A model generated the notes under the pieces. It saw nothing but the letters and a program-made list of their open reading frames with translations. It was not told the DNA's origin and made no database searches. Of a stretch of DNA of 18,986 nt, positions 1 through 7,518 are shown in pieces (position 1 is the first letter of the stretch; the number at the start of each line of letters is the position of its first letter). The position numbers were made by a program, and so were the translations under genes. The stretch covers positions 1 to 18,986 of the forward strand of contig CALDKP010000426.1 of the NCBI GenBank assembly GCA_937898535.1. Reading direction: 5' to 3'. Origin of the DNA: an uncultured Sphingomonadales bacterium. GTDB taxonomy: Bacteria; Pseudomonadota; Alphaproteobacteria; Sphingomonadales; Sphingomonadaceae.

Positions 1-1110
1 CTTTATCTCGCCAAAAAATACGGGATTACCAACGTCGCGGTCCTTGAAAAAGGCTGGATCGGCGGCGGCAATACCGGGCGTAACACCACGATCATCCGGT
101 CAAACTATCTCTATGACGAAAGCGCGCATCTTTATGATCATGCGGTGAAGCTGTGGGATGGCTTGAGCCAGGAACTTAACTACAATGTCATGTATTCGAA
201 GCGCGGCGTCATGATGCTCGCGCACAATGTGCATGATGTGCAGAGCCTGCAACGGCATATCAATGCCAACCGGCTGAACGGTGTCGACAATGAATGGCTG
301 ACACCGCAGCAGGCCAAAGATTATTGCCCACCGTTGAATATTTCGCCCGATGCACGGCATCCGGTGCTGGGGGCCGCTTTGCAACGGCGCGGCGGCACGG
401 CACGGCACGATTCGGTTGCGTGGGGCTATGCGCGGGCCGCGGCGGCGCTGGGCGTTGATATTATTCAGAACTGCGCCGTAACGGCTATCCGGCGCGGTGC
501 CGATGGTACGGTTGAGGGCGTTGAAACCACCCGTGGGCCTATCGCTACAAAGCGTATTGGCGTGTCGGCGGCGGGCAACACGTCTGTCGTTATGCAGATG
601 GCCGGTTTGGACTTTCCGTTGGAAAGCTACCCCTTGCAGGCGCTGGTGTCAGAGCCCGTCAAACCGACTTTCCCTTGCGTCGTGATGTCGAACACGGTTC
701 ATGCCTATATGAGCCAGTCGGACAAAGGCGAATTGGTCATTGGCGCAGGCACCGACCAATATGTGAGCTACTCGCAACGCGGCGCGCTCCATATTATTGA
801 ACATACGCTCGCCGCAATCTGTGAGATTTTTCCGATTTACAGGCGGATGCGGATGTTGCGCACGTGGGGCGGGATTGTCGACGTGACGCCCGACCGTTCG
901 CCAATATTGGGCAAGACCCCGGTCAAGGGGCTATATGTTAATTGCGGCTGGGGCACTGGCGGCTTTAAGGCCACGCCCGGGGCTGGGGATTTGCTGGCCT
1001 ACACCATGGCGAAGGACGAGCCGCATCGTATCAACGCGCCCTTCAACCTCGACCGCTTCCGCAATGGCCGGTTGATTGACGAGGCAGCAGCAGCGGCGGT
1101 GGCACACTAA
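1..1110 (+). CDS. soxB: Sarcosine oxidase beta subunit SoxB, copy 1 (5' end outside window)
   Basis: This is the catalytic flavoprotein subunit of heterotetrameric sarcosine oxidase, which oxidises sarcosine in the cytoplasm to glycine and H2O2, with the one-carbon unit passed to tetrahydrofolate. The reading frame is open from base 1. It begins LYLAKKYG, which aligns with residues 49-56 of the second SoxB in this window, so roughly 48 N-terminal residues, including the FAD-binding GxGxxG, lie upstream. Visible: the EKGWIGGGNTGRNTT flavin-binding segment, GGTARHD (His codon 406-408, the probable covalent FMN attachment site by analogy with characterised enzymes), and the C-terminal TWGGIVDVTPDRSPILG and GWGTGGFKATPGAG segments. 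The visible 369 residues plus about 48 match the second copy (418). The stop overlaps the soxD start as TAATG. The family assignment is firm; activity on sarcosine itself is inferred. Confidence 0.95.
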   Translation, partial: LYLAKKYGITNVAVLEKGWIGGGNTGRNTTIIRSNYLYDESAHLYDHAVKLWDGLSQELNYNVMYSKRGVMMLAHNVHDVQSLQRHINANRLNGVDNEWLTPQQAKDYCPPLNISPDARHPVLGAALQRRGGTARHDSVAWGYARAAAALGVDIIQNCAVTAIRRGADGTVEGVETTRGPIATKRIGVSAAGNTSVVMQMAGLDFPLESYPLQALVSEPVKPTFPCVVMSNTVHAYMSQSDKGELVIGAGTDQYVSYSQRGALHIIEHTLAAICEIFPIYRRMRMLRTWGGIVDVTPDRSPILGKTPVKGLYVNCGWGTGGFKATPGAGDLLAYTMAKDEPHRINAPFNLDRFRNGRLIDEAAAAAVAH

Positions 1111-1382
1111 TGATCTTAATTCACTGCCCTTATTGTGACGAGAAACGTCCTGAAATCGAATTTGCCAATGCTGGGCAGGCGCATGTTGCCCGCCCATTGG
1201 ACCCGTCAAGCCAGAGCGACGAAGAATGGGAAGCCTATCTTTTCATTCGCGCCAATCCACGCGGGCGGCACCACGAACGCTGGCGGCATGTGCATGGGTG
1301 CGGTCGCTTTTTTAACGCGGTACGCGACACAGTGACCGACAAATTTGAAACGACTTACAAGGCTGGGGAGCCGCGGCGATGA
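1110..1382 (+). CDS. soxD: Sarcosine oxidase delta subunit SoxD, copy 1
   Basis: Small zinc-binding subunit (90 aa) of the SoxBDAG complex, structural rather than catalytic. The zinc ligands of the family are all present: Cys6 and Cys9 (CPYC), His60 and Cys64 (HVHGC). Other family marks are AHVARP (25-29 region), YLFIRANPRG (43-52) and FFNAVRDT (67-74). The ATG overlaps the soxB stop by one base, and its TGA overlaps the soxA start (ATGA), so translation is likely coupled along the operon. The length and residue spacing match the family. This is the more canonical of the two SoxD proteins in the window. Confidence 0.96.
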   Translation: MILIHCPYCDEKRPEIEFANAGQAHVARPLDPSSQSDEEWEAYLFIRANPRGRHHERWRHVHGCGRFFNAVRDTVTDKFETTYKAGEPRR

Positions 1383-4240
1383 GCGGATATCGTCTCGAAA
1401 ATGGCGGACGCATTGATCGCAGCCGACCTGTGGAATTCAGCTTTGATGGACATTCCTATCAAGGTTTCGCAGGCGACACTTTGGCTTCGGCCTTGCTCGC
1501 CAATGGCATCAGCCTGTTCGGCCGATCGTTTAAATATCACCGCCCGCGCGGCATTATGGCAGCGGGCAGTGAGGAGCCGAACGCGCTGATCTCGGTGGAT
1601 CGGGGGGCAGGTCGGTTCACGCCCAATCTGCGCGCGACCGGTGTCGAGATTCATGCAGGGCTCAACGCCTTCAGTCAAAATCGCTGGCCATCGCTAAAGC
1701 GCGATTTTGGTGCAATAAATGACCGGTTGGGCATGTTTTTCCCGGCGGGTTTTTACAATAAAACCTTCATGTGGCCGCGCTCTTTTTGGGAAAAGCTGTA
1801 TGAACCAGCGATCCGCAAGATGGCTGGACTTGGTGATGCGCCGACCCAAGAAGACCCCGACATCTATGCATCGACCTATGCCCATTGCGACCTGTTGATC
1901 GTTGGCGCGGGCCCCGCCGGTATTGATGCTGCATTGGAAGCGATGGGTTCGAACAAGCGGATCATCCTGATCGATGAACAGGATGAACTTGGCGGCGGTG
2001 CTCTGGCTGATCCGGCTCTATGGCCGTGGTTGGAGCGCAGCCGCAAAGCGCTCATCGATGCGCCCAATGTCACGATACTCACCCGCACGACGGCGTTCGG
2101 CTATTATCACGACAATTTTATTGGCGCGGTGCAGCGGTTGACCGATCACATGCCGGACAATTCGGACAGCCCACGCGAAAAATTATGGCGCGTGCGGGCC
2201 GGTGAAGTGGTCCTTGCGCAAGGTGCGATTGAACGGCCACTCGTTTTTGACGGCAACGACACGCCCGGCGTGATGCTGTCGTCCGCCGCAAAGGTTTTCG
2301 CCAATCGCTACGGCGTCGCGGTCGGCACATTGGTCGCGTTGATGACCGCGCATGACAGCGGCTGGCATGATGTGTTCGCCTTGGCAAAAGCGGGTGTCGG
2401 TATAAAAGCGATCATCGATGTGCGCACCGAGGTGTCATCTGCGCTGCTGGACGAGGCCAACCGGCTTGGCATCAACGTGCACCTCAACCATAGCGTCACT
2501 GGCGTAAATGGTCGCCACCGGGTCACATCCATGCAGATCTGCAATAATGCCGATTATGTCGGCGCGCGCATCGATTGCGATACGCTGTTGATGGCTGGCG
2601 GTTGGACGCCGAGTGTGCATTTATGGTCGCACAGCAAAGGTTCGCTTGCATGGCGCGATGACATTGGCGCCTATGTTCCCGATCAACCGAACGAAAATGT
2701 GCGCTGTGTCGGGGCATGTTCAGGCGGCTGGGATTTTGGTAGCGGCGTGATTGTTGATGTGTTGCCAACGCCCAAGGACCAAAGCCGGATAAAGGCCTTT
2801 GTCGATTTCCAGAATGATGTCACGGCAAAGGATATCAAGCTTGCGGTGCGTGAGGGCTTTCGCTCCATCGAGCATATCAAGCGCTACACAACCAACGGCA
2901 TGGCGACCGATCAGGGCAAGACATCGAACCTGAATGGCTTGCAAATTGCATCAACAGCCCTTGCCAAGCCGGTGACCGATATTGGTCTGACAAGCTTTCG
3001 CCCGCCATATACGCCACAGACTTTCGGTGCGTTCGCGGGTCATGCAAAGGGCGCATTGTTCCAACCGACACGGACGACCAATATCGACGGTTGGGCCGCG
3101 GAAAATGGCGCAGTGTTCGAACTGGTCGCACAGTGGCGGCGCGCGCGTTATTTCCCGCGCGCTGGCGAGGATATGCATGCGGCAGTGAACCGCGAATGCG
3201 TTGCCGTACGGTCGTCAGTCGGCATTTTTGATGCATCGACCTTGGGCAAGATTGAAGTCGTTGGCCCTGACGCCGCCGAATTCCTGAACCGCATGTATAC
3301 CAACCCGTGGAAAGCGCTTGAGCCAGGCCGGTGCCGCTATGGGCTGCTTTTGAAAGAGGATGGGTTCATCACCGATGACGGTGTTTCGGCGCGGTTGGCG
3401 CCCGACCGGTTCCATCTGACCACCACGACTGGCGGTGCCGCGCGTGTGCTGAATATGATGGAGGATTATCTCCAGACAGAATGGCCTGACCTTGACGTCT
3501 GGTTGACCAGCACGACCGAGCAATATGCGGTCATTGCGCTGCAAGGTCCGAATGCGCGCAAATTGTTGGAGCCACTGGTGGAGGGTATTGACCTGTCCGC
3601 CGATGCTTTCCCGCATATGGCCATTCGCGAAGGCACAATCTGCGGCATTCCAACGCGCCTGTTCCGGGTGAGCTTCACGGGCGAACTTGGTTTCGAAATC
3701 AATGTGCCGACCGCTTATGGCCGTGCCTTGTGGGAACATTTGATGGCAGAGGGTGCGAAATTTGACATCACCCCCTACGGCACAGAGGCCATGCACGTTC
3801 TCCGCGCCGAAAAGGGCTTCATCATCGTCGGACAAGATACCGACGGCACCATAACCCCGTTTGATGCCGGTCTCGATTGGGCGGTGGGCAAGAAAAAGCC
3901 TGACTTTGTCGGCAAACGGTCAATGGCACGGCCTGACATCGTTGCGCCGGGGCGGAAACAATTGGTCGGGCTCCTGACCGATGACCCGAATGTTGTACTG
4001 GAAGAAGGTGCGCAGATTGTTGCCGACCCCCGTCAGCCAATCCCGATGACTATGATCGGCCATGTGACCTCTTCCTACTGGAGCGAAACGCTTGGTCGGT
4101 CGATCGCTTTTGCCTTAGTGGCAGGTGGGCACGAGAAGATGGGCGGCACGCTGCACATCCCTATGCCGGGCAAAACGCATGAGGCGAAAGTGAGCGGCAT
4201 GGTTTTTTATGATGCAGAAGGAGCGCGGCTGCATGTCTGA
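1379..4240 (+). CDS. soxA: Sarcosine oxidase alpha subunit SoxA, copy 1
   Basis: Large subunit (953 aa) of heterotetrameric sarcosine oxidase. Domains in order: an N-terminal ferredoxin-like fold that lacks cluster cysteines (about 10-100, GDTLASALLANG and GRSFKYHRPRGI); a dinucleotide-binding flavoprotein domain (GAGPAG at 176-181, then IDEQDELGG); the typical PREKLWRVRAGEVVLA stretch; the conserved FRPPYTPQTFGA linker; and a C-terminal GcvT-like folate domain from about residue 597 (CVAVRSSVGIFDASTLGK, MHVLRAEKGFIIVGQD). The folate domain takes the one-carbon unit from the SoxB product to make 5,10-methylene-tetrahydrofolate. One oddity is LAQGAIERP, where the family usually has ATGA. Another is that the segment after NRYGVAVG (VALMTAHDSGWHD) matches the second dinucleotide-site region poorly compared with copy 2. 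The full-length canonical N-terminus (RLENGGRIDRSRP) supports the start. It overlaps soxD by 4 bases and soxG by 8. Confidence 0.96.
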   Translation: MSGYRLENGGRIDRSRPVEFSFDGHSYQGFAGDTLASALLANGISLFGRSFKYHRPRGIMAAGSEEPNALISVDRGAGRFTPNLRATGVEIHAGLNAFSQNRWPSLKRDFGAINDRLGMFFPAGFYNKTFMWPRSFWEKLYEPAIRKMAGLGDAPTQEDPDIYASTYAHCDLLIVGAGPAGIDAALEAMGSNKRIILIDEQDELGGGALADPALWPWLERSRKALIDAPNVTILTRTTAFGYYHDNFIGAVQRLTDHMPDNSDSPREKLWRVRAGEVVLAQGAIERPLVFDGNDTPGVMLSSAAKVFANRYGVAVGTLVALMTAHDSGWHDVFALAKAGVGIKAIIDVRTEVSSALLDEANRLGINVHLNHSVTGVNGRHRVTSMQICNNADYVGARIDCDTLLMAGGWTPSVHLWSHSKGSLAWRDDIGAYVPDQPNENVRCVGACSGGWDFGSGVIVDVLPTPKDQSRIKAFVDFQNDVTAKDIKLAVREGFRSIEHIKRYTTNGMATDQGKTSNLNGLQIASTALAKPVTDIGLTSFRPPYTPQTFGAFAGHAKGALFQPTRTTNIDGWAAENGAVFELVAQWRRARYFPRAGEDMHAAVNRECVAVRSSVGIFDASTLGKIEVVGPDAAEFLNRMYTNPWKALEPGRCRYGLLLKEDGFITDDGVSARLAPDRFHLTTTTGGAARVLNMMEDYLQTEWPDLDVWLTSTTEQYAVIALQGPNARKLLEPLVEGIDLSADAFPHMAIREGTICGIPTRLFRVSFTGELGFEINVPTAYGRALWEHLMAEGAKFDITPYGTEAMHVLRAEKGFIIVGQDTDGTITPFDAGLDWAVGKKKPDFVGKRSMARPDIVAPGRKQLVGLLTDDPNVVLEEGAQIVADPRQPIPMTMIGHVTSSYWSETLGRSIAFALVAGGHEKMGGTLHIPMPGKTHEAKVSGMVFYDAEGARLHV

Positions 4241-4739
4241 TGCCCTTTTCAGGAACGAACCCGTTTCTTCAACGCCGTACGTAGCCGATGGTGTCAGCAT
4301 CAGCCTTGCTGCACCGCTGAAGCGCTATTCGCTGCGGGCGCGGACTGCCGACGCTCTGGAAACGGTGCTCAACGCAAAAGTGCCACAGAAAATCGGTGCG
4401 ACCGAAGGTGGTATTGCATGTCTTGGTCCGGACGAATGGCTCCTGCGCACGCCAGCAGACACGGCGATGCCAACCGGCGCGGGATTGCCGGTTGCCATCA
4501 CGGATATCAGCGAACGGTCTATCTGCCTCGTCCTTGAAGGGCCACGCGCCGCGGAGCTACTGATGACAGGTTGCCCGCTTGATCTCGACAATTTTGCGGT
4601 CGGTCGGGCCACACGAACAATTTATGAAACGGTCGAAATCATCATCATCCGTGAGGGTGAAGATCGTTTCCATGTGGAGGTGTGGCGCAGTTTTGCCGCA
4701 TGGCTATGGACGGCGTTCACAGCGGCTGCCAGCCATTGA
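4233..4739 (+). CDS. soxG: Sarcosine oxidase gamma subunit SoxG, copy 1
   Basis: Gamma subunit (168 aa) of SoxBDAG, GcvT-related in fold, and a structural partner of the other subunits. Canonical marks are present: LGPDEWLL, ITDISERSICLVLEGPRAAELL, GCPLDLD, VGRATRTIYE and HVEVWRSFAAWLW near the C-terminus. An upstream ATG at 4209 is in frame, but the ATG at 4233 is preferred. It has GAAGGAG nine bases upstream, gives the usual N-terminus, and overlaps the soxA stop as ATGTCTGA, the same 8-base geometry seen in copy 2. It is the last sox gene of this operon. The transporter gene follows after 29 bases and is probably cotranscribed. Confidence 0.94.
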   Translation: MSDALFRNEPVSSTPYVADGVSISLAAPLKRYSLRARTADALETVLNAKVPQKIGATEGGIACLGPDEWLLRTPADTAMPTGAGLPVAITDISERSICLVLEGPRAAELLMTGCPLDLDNFAVGRATRTIYETVEIIIIREGEDRFHVEVWRSFAAWLWTAFTAAASH

Positions 4740-4768
4740 TGGTGGCTTGAGACCTTAAGGAGAGTTCA

Positions 4769-6352
4769 TTGGCCGATTGGGACAAAGCAATAGATCTGGG
4801 GAACTATGGCCAATCCAATCGCCATTGGGGTGGAATGCATATCAATCCCGCCGTCTTTTTCCCGACGGCAATTATTGCGTTCGCGGTTATCTTATTCAGC
4901 CTGATCGCGCCTAAAGCATCGGCGGACCTGTTTGCGGGCCTGCGGAGTGGTGCGGTTGCCCATTTCGACTGGTTCTTCATGATGTCGGGCAATGTCCTGC
5001 TGATCTTTTGCGTCGTGGTCGCACTTTCACCGCTGGGGAAAATCCGGTTGGGCGGCAAAGGCGCCACGCCTGATTATTCGCGATTGTCCTGGTTTGCGAT
5101 GCTGTTTGGCGCAGGCATGGGCATCGGGCTGGTTTTTTATGGCGTGGGTGAGCCAGTCACCCATTTCACCTCTTCAATGGCAGGCGGTCCTGCGGCTCCG
5201 TTGGGTGGCGCCGTTGGCGACGCACAAGCGGCACGCAGCATCGCGATGGCGGCGACCATCTTTGACTGGGCGTTACATCCGTGGGCCATTTTTGCGGTCA
5301 CCGGTCTGGCGCTTGCGCTCTTCAGCTTTGATTTCAAAATGCCGCTGTCGATGCGGTCGGCATTCTACCCCTTGTTTGGAAAGGCAGTTTGGGGCCGCAC
5401 GGGCGATGTCATTGAAGTGCTTGCGGTCCTTGCGACTATCTTTGGACTGGCCACGTCGCTTGGGCTTGGTGCGCAGCAAGCGATGGCGGGGATCGTCTAT
5501 CTTTACGGCGTAACGAGCTCGTCACTAACCATATTGGCGTTGATAGCGGTGATGGCAGGAATCACGTTTCTGTCGATCCGGGGTGGTATTGATCGCGGCA
5601 TCCGCATTTTGAGCGAGGTCAACATGTGGGTTGCCTTTGCCTTGCTGGTGTTTGTCTTAACCACCGGATCCACGCTTCAGCTCATCGGCGATCTTGCGAC
5701 CAATATCGTCAACTATCTGAAATTTCTGCCGGCCTTATCAAATCCGGTTGGCCGCACCGACACCGGTTTTTACAATGACTGGTCGGTTTATTACTGGGCA
5801 TGGTGGATCAGCTGGGCCCCATTTGTGGGCATGTTTATGGCGCGCATTTCATTGGGCCGGACGGTGCGTGAATTCATTGCCGGGGCCATGATCGCGCCAA
5901 GCCTGCTGGGCATCTTGTGGCTAACGATTTTTGGGGACGCAAGCATCGCGCAAATCGTTGCGGGCAATATTGCGGACTTGACCAAAGCATCGCTGGATAC
6001 GCAGCTATTTGTGCTGCTCGGCACTTTGCCTTGGGCGCAGTTCACGTCATTCGTTGCCATTGGCTTGATCCTGATCTTTTTCGTGACGGGCTGGGACTCG
6101 GGCACGCTGGTGATTGACACCATGACCGCGGGCGGACGCACCGATACACTGCTTCGGCAAAAGACCATCTGGCTGGTCGCGGTTGGCGGTATTGGCATCG
6201 TTCTGCTGCTCAGTGGAGGCCTCACGTCGCTTCAGGCGGGTGCAATTGCCACGGGCTTGCCCTTGGCTTTGGTATTATTGTGCATGTGTCTGGGTACGCT
6301 GAGAGGGTTGTTGGCGGTGCATCGCAATCCGGAGCGCAGTGGCAATATATAA
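4769..6352 (+). CDS. BCCT-family betaine/carnitine/choline transporter
   Basis: Secondary transporter (527 aa) of the inner membrane for quaternary ammonium or sulfonium compounds. The start is TTG, chosen because AAGGAGA sits just upstream (4758-4764) and gives a normal N-terminus (MADWDKAIDLGN). About 12 hydrophobic segments are visible. Diagnostic motifs: GMGIGLVFYGVGEP (116-129), the FDWALHPWAIF segment with Trp167 and Trp172 at the positions of the betaine-binding aromatic box of BetP, and the BCCT signature YYWAWWISWAPFVGMF (341-356) followed by MARISLGRTVREFI. The BetP box tyrosine appears as Phe175 here. The long charged C-terminal osmosensing tail of BetP is absent, so a nutritional rather than osmoregulatory role is likely (inference). 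The glycine-rich motif is of the sodium-coupled type. The substrate among betaine, dimethylglycine, carnitine, proline betaine or DMSP cannot be told. Confidence 0.95.
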   Translation: MADWDKAIDLGNYGQSNRHWGGMHINPAVFFPTAIIAFAVILFSLIAPKASADLFAGLRSGAVAHFDWFFMMSGNVLLIFCVVVALSPLGKIRLGGKGATPDYSRLSWFAMLFGAGMGIGLVFYGVGEPVTHFTSSMAGGPAAPLGGAVGDAQAARSIAMAATIFDWALHPWAIFAVTGLALALFSFDFKMPLSMRSAFYPLFGKAVWGRTGDVIEVLAVLATIFGLATSLGLGAQQAMAGIVYLYGVTSSSLTILALIAVMAGITFLSIRGGIDRGIRILSEVNMWVAFALLVFVLTTGSTLQLIGDLATNIVNYLKFLPALSNPVGRTDTGFYNDWSVYYWAWWISWAPFVGMFMARISLGRTVREFIAGAMIAPSLLGILWLTIFGDASIAQIVAGNIADLTKASLDTQLFVLLGTLPWAQFTSFVAIGLILIFFVTGWDSGTLVIDTMTAGGRTDTLLRQKTIWLVAVGGIGIVLLLSGGLTSLQAGAIATGLPLALVLLCMCLGTLRGLLAVHRNPERSGNI

Positions 6353-6424
6353 GCGGACATTTTGCCGCTGGGTCGATGTCCCCAAAAGTGATGCAAGCCT
6401 GCAACGCAGCTGGCGCATAATCTG

Positions 6425-6445
6425 GCTATGTCGAAAATGCATAGC
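6425..6445. promoter_or_regulatory. LysR-type dyad GCTATG-N9-CATAGC (candidate recognition site)
   Basis: A perfect 6-base inverted repeat with a 9-base centre, containing the T-N11-A pattern (T6429, A6441) that defines LysR-type binding boxes. It lies 84 bases before the LysR start, a usual place for an autoregulatory recognition site. Read on the - strand it contains GCATTTTCGACATAGCC, which recurs with one base missing at 18654-18669 in front of the Rieske operon. The dyad is seen directly; binding by the adjacent LysR protein is inferred. Confidence 0.6.
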
Positions 6446-6463
6446 ACTATTACTGGCGGTCTC

Positions 6464-6502
6464 GCATAGCCATTAGCTGAGGTAATATTAGCCATTGGCT
6501 AT
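6464..6502. repeat. Cluster of short direct and inverted repeats upstream of LysR gene
   Basis: GCATAGC at 6464-6470 repeats 6439-6445 at a 25-base step. TAGCCATT occurs at 6467-6474 and again at 6489-6496 (22-base step). ATAGCCA (6466-6472) and TGGCTAT (6496-6502) form a 7-base inverted repeat with a 23-base spacer. Together with the dyad at 6425-6445 this may be the activation-site half of a LysR-type tetramer operator. The words are visible; the role is inferred. Confidence 0.45.
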
Positions 6503-6528
6503 ACCTGCACGCTTGGGAGGGTTGCTGC

Positions 6529-7518
6529 ATGAAACTGCCACAAGAATTCGATCTGCACGCGCTCGAAGTATTCGTGATGACCGTCGAACTTGGCGGCATG
6601 TCGCAATGCGCATCCCATTTGCAGGTGACACAATCTGCGGTTTCCCAAACCATCGCGAAGCTTGAGGCCGGCATAGGCGCGTCGTTGTTTGACCGCACGA
6701 TGCGGCCATTGGGCCTGACGGCCAGCGGCAAGTCGCTGTTTGCGCGCGGGCAAAAGCTGATTGCGCACGCCAGACTGGCCTATGACGAAGTCCGCGAGGG
6801 CGCAAACTTGCCGATATCGAGCATTACGGTTGCGATGTCATTCAGCCTTGCCAACCAACTGACCGCCCCGATTTTGCATAGTCTCGGTTCGCGGGCAGAC
6901 CGGTGGAATATCCGTTCTGGTATTTCCATGGAGCATCAGGGCGAGTTTCTGGCGCGCGATATTGATATGCTCGTGACCGGTAGCTTCAATCTTGAGCATC
7001 GGGACACAGTCGAGCTGCACCCGGTGTTTGAGGAAAGCTTCATTCTTGTTTTCCCCAAAGATTTTCGAGAGCCGCTGGATCTTGTCGGCTTGCCATCGTC
7101 ATTGCCGTTCATCCGCTTTTCACGGCTTACCGGAACGGGGCAGCAGATTGAGCGCCAGATTGTTCGGATGAAGCTGAAACTGCCGCAGATGGTTGAAGTC
7201 GAATCGTCGCATCAGCAATTGGCGTTGGTTGCGGCAGGGATTGGTTGGGCGATTACCACGCCGGTTTGTCTGGCGGCGGTGCCGGAACTGCTTTCCCAAT
7301 TGCGCGCCGAGCCGATGACGAGGGGGCGTTTTTCACGGTCGGTTCAAGTCGTCGCGCGGATCGATGAATTGGGCGACATCCCGAGCCTAACCGCGGCCTT
7401 GTGCCAGCAGGTTTTGCAGGAAAAAATCTTTCCGCCGCTCATCGAGGAATATCCATGGATGGCGCAGCAATTGGCGTGGCCGTCGGCTTCGGTCGAAGGC
7501 GAGGAGTTGATAGCATGA
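6529..7518 (+). CDS. LysR-family transcriptional regulator
   Basis: DNA-binding regulator, 329 aa, a normal length for the family. The winged helix-turn-helix is at about 8-67: LHALEVFVMTVELGGMSQ, then VTQSAVSQTIAKLEAGIG with LFDRTMRPLGLT, followed by a periplasmic-binding-protein-like effector domain. ATG at 6529 is preceded by GGGAGG at good spacing. Its stop overlaps the start of the hydrolase gene (ATGA at 7515-7518), so the two are translated together. The repeat-rich gap in front suggests autoregulation. The position between the transporter and the two sox operons suggests control of amine catabolism, but the effector is unknown. It is not the GcvA-like type seen at the right edge. Confidence 0.93.
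   Translation: MKLPQEFDLHALEVFVMTVELGGMSQCASHLQVTQSAVSQTIAKLEAGIGASLFDRTMRPLGLTASGKSLFARGQKLIAHARLAYDEVREGANLPISSITVAMSFSLANQLTAPILHSLGSRADRWNIRSGISMEHQGEFLARDIDMLVTGSFNLEHRDTVELHPVFEESFILVFPKDFREPLDLVGLPSSLPFIRFSRLTGTGQQIERQIVRMKLKLPQMVEVESSHQQLALVAAGIGWAITTPVCLAAVPELLSQLRAEPMTRGRFSRSVQVVARIDELGDIPSLTAALCQQVLQEKIFPPLIEEYPWMAQQLAWPSASVEGEELIA

Larger units (their letters stand above)
6353..6528. promoter_or_regulatory. Intergenic regulatory region between transporter and LysR gene
   Basis: This 175-base gap has no gene. Its second half is rich in repeated GCATAGC/TAGCCATT/TGGCTAT words, listed separately, which is typical of LysR-type regulator binding regions. GGGAGG at 6515-6520 is the ribosome binding site of the LysR gene, eight bases before its ATG. 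No convincing rho-independent terminator follows the transporter gene, so read-through is possible. No -35/-10 pair is clear enough to call. Confidence 0.6.

Noticed and set aside
3215..3835. 206-codon open frame on the - strand opposite soxA copy 1
   Set aside because: It lies fully within the conserved folate domain of SoxA in antisense; no independent evidence of coding.
4209..4232. Upstream ATG as the start of soxG copy 1
   Set aside because: The ATG at 4233 has a strong, well-spaced GAAGGAG and the 8-base overlap seen in copy 2; the extension adds MMQKERGC with no family match.
6352..6369. Possible terminator hairpin AGCGG-N8-CCGCT after the transporter gene
   Set aside because: Only a 5-base stem and no following T-run, so it is not a convincing rho-independent terminator.
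7401..7514. N-terminal extension of the hydrolase frame to 7401
   Set aside because: It lies within the LysR coding sequence and would bury the signal peptide; the start at 7515 has its own ribosome binding site.
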